From assembly GCA_034437315.1 (NCBI GenBank), contig DAOTUC010000052.1, forward strand, positions 1 through 6,801: 6,801 nucleotides of DNA, written 5' to 3'. The translations under genes were made by a program, and so were the position numbers. Source of the stretch: DSAR01 sp034437315. GTDB lineage: Bacteria; Chloroflexota; Anaerolineae; B4-G1. Below the pieces are notes generated by a model that searched no databases, was not told the origin of the DNA, and saw only the letters and a list, made by a program, of their open reading frames with translations. Shown here in pieces: positions 4,682-6,801 of this stretch. The first letter of the stretch is position 1; each line of letters opens with the position of its first letter.

Positions 4682-5566
4682 CTAGATATTTAAGCGATCT
4701 CCAGGAGATGCTTTCTTGTGATCTCTACATGCACACCCATCAGTTGCATATAGATACTTTTCTGTTGAACGTAATGAAGCATGTCCCATCAGAATTCGTA
4801 GGTTGTTGATATTACCTCCATTTTCCAGAAACTCTATAGCAAATCCATGCCGGAATGCATGGGGATTGCAGAGACATTCAATGCCTATTTCTTCCTTCCT
4901 GCGTTTAAGCATAGAATACAAGCCCGATCGTGTCATAGGATTTCCATACCGATTGACGAAGAGAAAGTTACAGTTTGTTTGACTACGTACATTTAACCAC
5001 TCTGTAAGCAACCGCTGTGTCTGTTTTCCAAACGAGAGTTTCCTAAACTTTCTTCCTTTTCCAACCTCGATTAATCCATCCCTTTTACGTACGCTCACGT
5101 CAAATAGCCGTAGAGCACATAGCTCGCTAGCACGGATGCCCGTGTCCCACAAGAAAATGATGATGGCACGGTCCCGGTAGTCCAAATAGGTTATTGGATT
5201 TATGCTTCTCAGTATCTTCTCTACCTCATGTCGTTTGATACCACGAGGATAGAGCTGAGATTTTCGAGGGGCCTCTACCATATCCATCGGATTGTTGTTT
5301 GGATATCCTCTTTTCTCCATCCAGTTGAAGAAACGACGCAAAGTACGATAATAAGCATGAATAGTATACCGACTCTGGCCTTTCTTTGCTAAATGAACGA
5401 AGAGTTTCTCAATAGTAGTCGCAACATCCCACGGTAAGTCTTCCTCGTAGACGTAATCAAGATATTCGTTCAATATCCATTCATACCACTCCCTTGTCCT
5501 GGGACTCAACATTTTTGCCTCACAAGCTCGCAAAAAATCGGTTCTACAGTTTGATAAATTTGACAT
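4682..5566 (-). CDS. Tyrosine recombinase/integrase (XerC/D-like)
   Basis: This 294-residue protein cuts and rejoins DNA through a phosphotyrosine intermediate. The N-terminal SAM-like core-binding domain spans about 5-95 (TREWYEWILNEYLDYV; YTIHAYYRTLRRFFNWMEKRGY). The C-terminal catalytic domain carries all family residues: R145 (DTGIRASEL), K170 (VGKGRKFRKL), H236 and R239 (HAFRHGFA), H262 (LMGHASL) and the nucleophile Y271 (TEKYLYA). Length is typical and there is no frameshift, so it may be active. The insertion characteristic of integron integrases is not evident. The start is well supported: AAGGAG lies 7 bases before the ATG, with a promoter further up. Its base composition is more AT-rich than its neighbours, which points to transfer. 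The tRNA-Phe fragment 560 bp downstream suggests site-specific integration there. A housekeeping Xer role is less likely because of this context, but is not excluded. Confidence 0.95.
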   Translation of the reverse strand: MSNLSNCRTDFLRACEAKMLSPRTREWYEWILNEYLDYVYEEDLPWDVATTIEKLFVHLAKKGQSRYTIHAYYRTLRRFFNWMEKRGYPNNNPMDMVEAPRKSQLYPRGIKRHEVEKILRSINPITYLDYRDRAIIIFLWDTGIRASELCALRLFDVSVRKRDGLIEVGKGRKFRKLSFGKQTQRLLTEWLNVRSQTNCNFLFVNRYGNPMTRSGLYSMLKRRKEEIGIECLCNPHAFRHGFAIEFLENGGNINNLRILMGHASLRSTEKYLYATDGCACRDHKKASPGDRLNI

Positions 5567-5573
5567 GCTGAAA

Positions 5574-5646
5574 CTCCTTTTCGTGTTTTTTTATGGAGAG
5601 CCGAATTGAAGCAACTATATTAGAAATCGAAAGCCACACAATGCAA
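5574..5646 (-). promoter_or_regulatory. Promoter and Shine-Dalgarno of the integrase gene
   Basis: On the minus strand TTGCAT (5641-5646) and TAATAT (5617-5622) are separated by 18 bases, a good sigma-70-like pair. The leader then runs about 40 bases, including a seven-A stretch, to AAGGAG (5574-5579), which is 7 bases before the ATG. This makes expression of the integrase from its own promoter plausible. Confidence 0.55.
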
Positions 5647-5672
5647 CCTAAACTTCCACGAAAATGATAACG

Positions 5673-5698
5673 GAGCGAGGGGAACCTTCCCCTCGCTC
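5673..5698 (-). terminator. Hairpin terminator of recD2
   Basis: gagcgaggggaa (5673-5684) pairs perfectly with ttcccctcgctc (5687-5698), leaving a 2-base centre that would open into a 4-base or larger loop. On the minus strand it lies 15 bases beyond the helicase stop codon and is followed by cgttatcattttcg, a moderately T-rich stretch. It probably ends the helicase transcript before the integrase promoter. Confidence 0.65.
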
Positions 5699-5713
5699 AC
5701 TTACTAAACACAC

Positions 5714-6801
5714 TCACAGTTTTGACGCCAGCCGCATCGCCAGGCCAGAGCGCCGATCCTGGACCTGGTCATTCTGCACGGCAATGGCGATGGCCTGCCT
5801 TGAACCCACCAACACGACCAGTTGTTTTGCCCGCGTGATCGCCGTGTACAGGAGATTTCGTTGCAGCATCACGTGGTGCTGCGTCAGCATCGGGACGACC
5901 ACGGCGGGATATTCACCTCCCTGACTCTTGTGGATCGAGATGGCGTTGGCATGCACCAGTTGTTCCGCCGCTTCGCCCCACTCGTAGAGCAACCGGCTAT
6001 CCATTTGGACGACCACCTTCTGGCTCTTCGGATCAATGCTGACAATCTGGCCGACGTCTCCATTGAAAACGTCTTTGTCGTAATTGTTGACCGTCTGCAT
6101 CACGCGGTCGCCCACCCGGAGGACCCGGCTGGGTAACCGCTTCTCCACTTTGTGCGGACTCGGCGGATTGACCGCCTCTTGCAGCCGCTCGTTGAGCGCG
6201 TCTACGCCGCAAGCGCCGCGATACATCGGCGCGAGCACCTGGATGTCGTCCGGCGATATCCCGAACGTGCGCGGGATACGATTCGTCACGACATCCACCA
6301 CGCGCTCGGCGGCCTCCTCTGCCCCGCCGGCGGAGAACAGGAAGAAATCTCCGAATCCATTGTTGCAGATCAGTGATTTCCCCTGGTTGATGCGGTGAGC
6401 GTTGACGATGATGCCGCTGTCGGCTGCCTGGCGGAAGATCGTTGTCAGTTGAGCGACAGGGATGCGCTCGGAGGCGATCAGGTCCCGTAGGACGTTACCC
6501 GCGCCCACCGGGGGAAGCTGGTCCACGTCTCCCACGAAAAGCACGTGGGCGGGCAGGTCCACCGCCCCCAACAGCCGGTCGGCGAGCTTCAGATCGAGCA
6601 TTGAAGCTTCGTCGACGATGACGAAATCAGCCGGGAGCGGGTCCATCTCATCGTGCAGAAAGCCCCCATCAGGGGAGTATTCCAGCAGTCGGTGTATGGT
6701 CTGGGCCGGGCGCCCCGTGATCTCGCTCATTCTCTTGGCCGCCCGGCCGGTGGGCGCGCACAGGGCATAGTTGCAGCCCAGCGCCTCCAACGCGCCGATG
6801 A
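5714..6801 (-). CDS. RecD2-type ATP-dependent 5'-3' DNA helicase, C-terminal part
   Basis: The frame stays open to the right edge, so this is the last 361 residues or so of a protein normally about 720-740 long; the HhH-containing N-terminal half and the Walker A motif are outside. Counting from the TTG codon at 6790, visible superfamily 1B helicase motifs are APTGRAAKRM (12-21), Walker B VDEAS (59-63), GDVDQLPPVG (87-96), the arginine motif FRQ (119-121), HKSQGGEYPAV (287-297) and YTAITRAK (315-322). This order and the APTGRAA signature identify the RecD/TraA-like group, and the absence of any RecB or RecC neighbour favours the stand-alone RecD2. Such enzymes unwind DNA in repair and fork processing in the cytoplasm. 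The gene is GC-rich like the left part of the window. The TTG at 6790 is internal, not a start. Confidence 0.93.
   Translation of the reverse strand, partial: IGALEALGCNYALCAPTGRAAKRMSEITGRPAQTIHRLLEYSPDGGFLHDEMDPLPADFVIVDEASMLDLKLADRLLGAVDLPAHVLFVGDVDQLPPVGAGNVLRDLIASERIPVAQLTTIFRQAADSGIIVNAHRINQGKSLICNNGFGDFFLFSAGGAEEAAERVVDVVTNRIPRTFGISPDDIQVLAPMYRGACGVDALNERLQEAVNPPSPHKVEKRLPSRVLRVGDRVMQTVNNYDKDVFNGDVGQIVSIDPKSQKVVVQMDSRLLYEWGEAAEQLVHANAISIHKSQGGEYPAVVVPMLTQHHVMLQRNLLYTAITRAKQLVVLVGSRQAIAIAVQNDQVQDRRSGLAMRLASKL

Larger units (their letters stand above)
4063..5660. mobile_element. Candidate integrated element or remnant bounded on the left by tRNA-Phe
   Basis: The block starts at the tRNA-Phe fragment and contains an intact-looking tyrosine recombinase gene, its promoter and three inverted repeats. 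It is visibly AT-richer than both flanks: for example 22 G/C in 60 bases at 5341-5400, against 42 in 60 at 6181-6240 in recD2. The right edge is not defined by any repeat seen here. The GC-rich recD2 and its terminator begin at about 5673, so either the element ends near 5660 with a decayed end, or it continues past the window. No excisionase, replication or cargo gene is visible. Confidence 0.45.

Noticed and set aside
6788..6790. TTG as the start codon of the RecD2 protein
   Set aside because: The frame is open to the window edge and residues upstream continue a family-like sequence, and the Walker A motif must lie further upstream; the gene is simply cut by the window.

Overview
The window looks like a piece of a GC-rich free-living bacterial chromosome, interrupted by one AT-rich block of about 1.5 kb. 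The gene types fit a Chloroflexota (Anaerolineae-like) genome: an ECF sigma factor with a zinc-finger anti-sigma, multi-pass membrane proteins of unknown function, RecD2, and many dispersed palindromes between genes. This assignment is an inference from style; no taxonomic marker is present.

Left part (1-1407). The window opens inside a palindromic repeat (5-125). A minus-strand gene for an eight-helix membrane protein follows (211-1209) with a terminator hairpin behind it (154-189). The coding frame of that gene remains protein-like for 17 codons upstream of its only ATG, so its N-terminus is unclear.

Middle part (1408-3910). A plus-strand cluster encodes an ECF sigma factor, its membrane-bound zinc-finger anti-sigma factor (ATGA overlap, so translationally coupled) and a glycine-rich-loop polytopic membrane protein. 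A short direct repeat built of 'gttgag/gaatt' words lies between the second and third genes. It encodes the last residues of the anti-sigma factor and supplies the ribosome binding site of the third gene. A hairpin followed by seven T residues (3875-3910) probably ends the cluster. A simple reading is that the sigma/anti-sigma pair senses an envelope signal and that the third gene is co-expressed with the pair.

Right-middle part (3911-5660). This is a gene-poor, AT-richer stretch. It begins with the last 58 nt of a tRNA-Phe(GAA) gene on the minus strand, still followed by what looks like the tRNA gene's own terminator but lacking the acceptor 5' strand and the 5' strand of the D stem. Next come three strong inverted repeats, then a minus-strand tyrosine recombinase with a full catalytic set. 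A 3' tRNA fragment beside an integrase is the classic signature of an integrated element: the chromosome would lie to the left of 4063 and the element to the right of 4120. No other cargo gene is visible.

Right part (5673-6801). The C-terminal half of RecD2, a 5'-3' DNA helicase, is on the minus strand and runs off the right edge, with a strong hairpin after its stop codon.

The most notable non-coding signal is a repeat family. An outer arm of about 22 nt occurs five times (104-125, 4213-4234, 4341-4362, 4465-4486, 4658-4678). These arms bracket three palindromes whose central stems have unrelated sequences.
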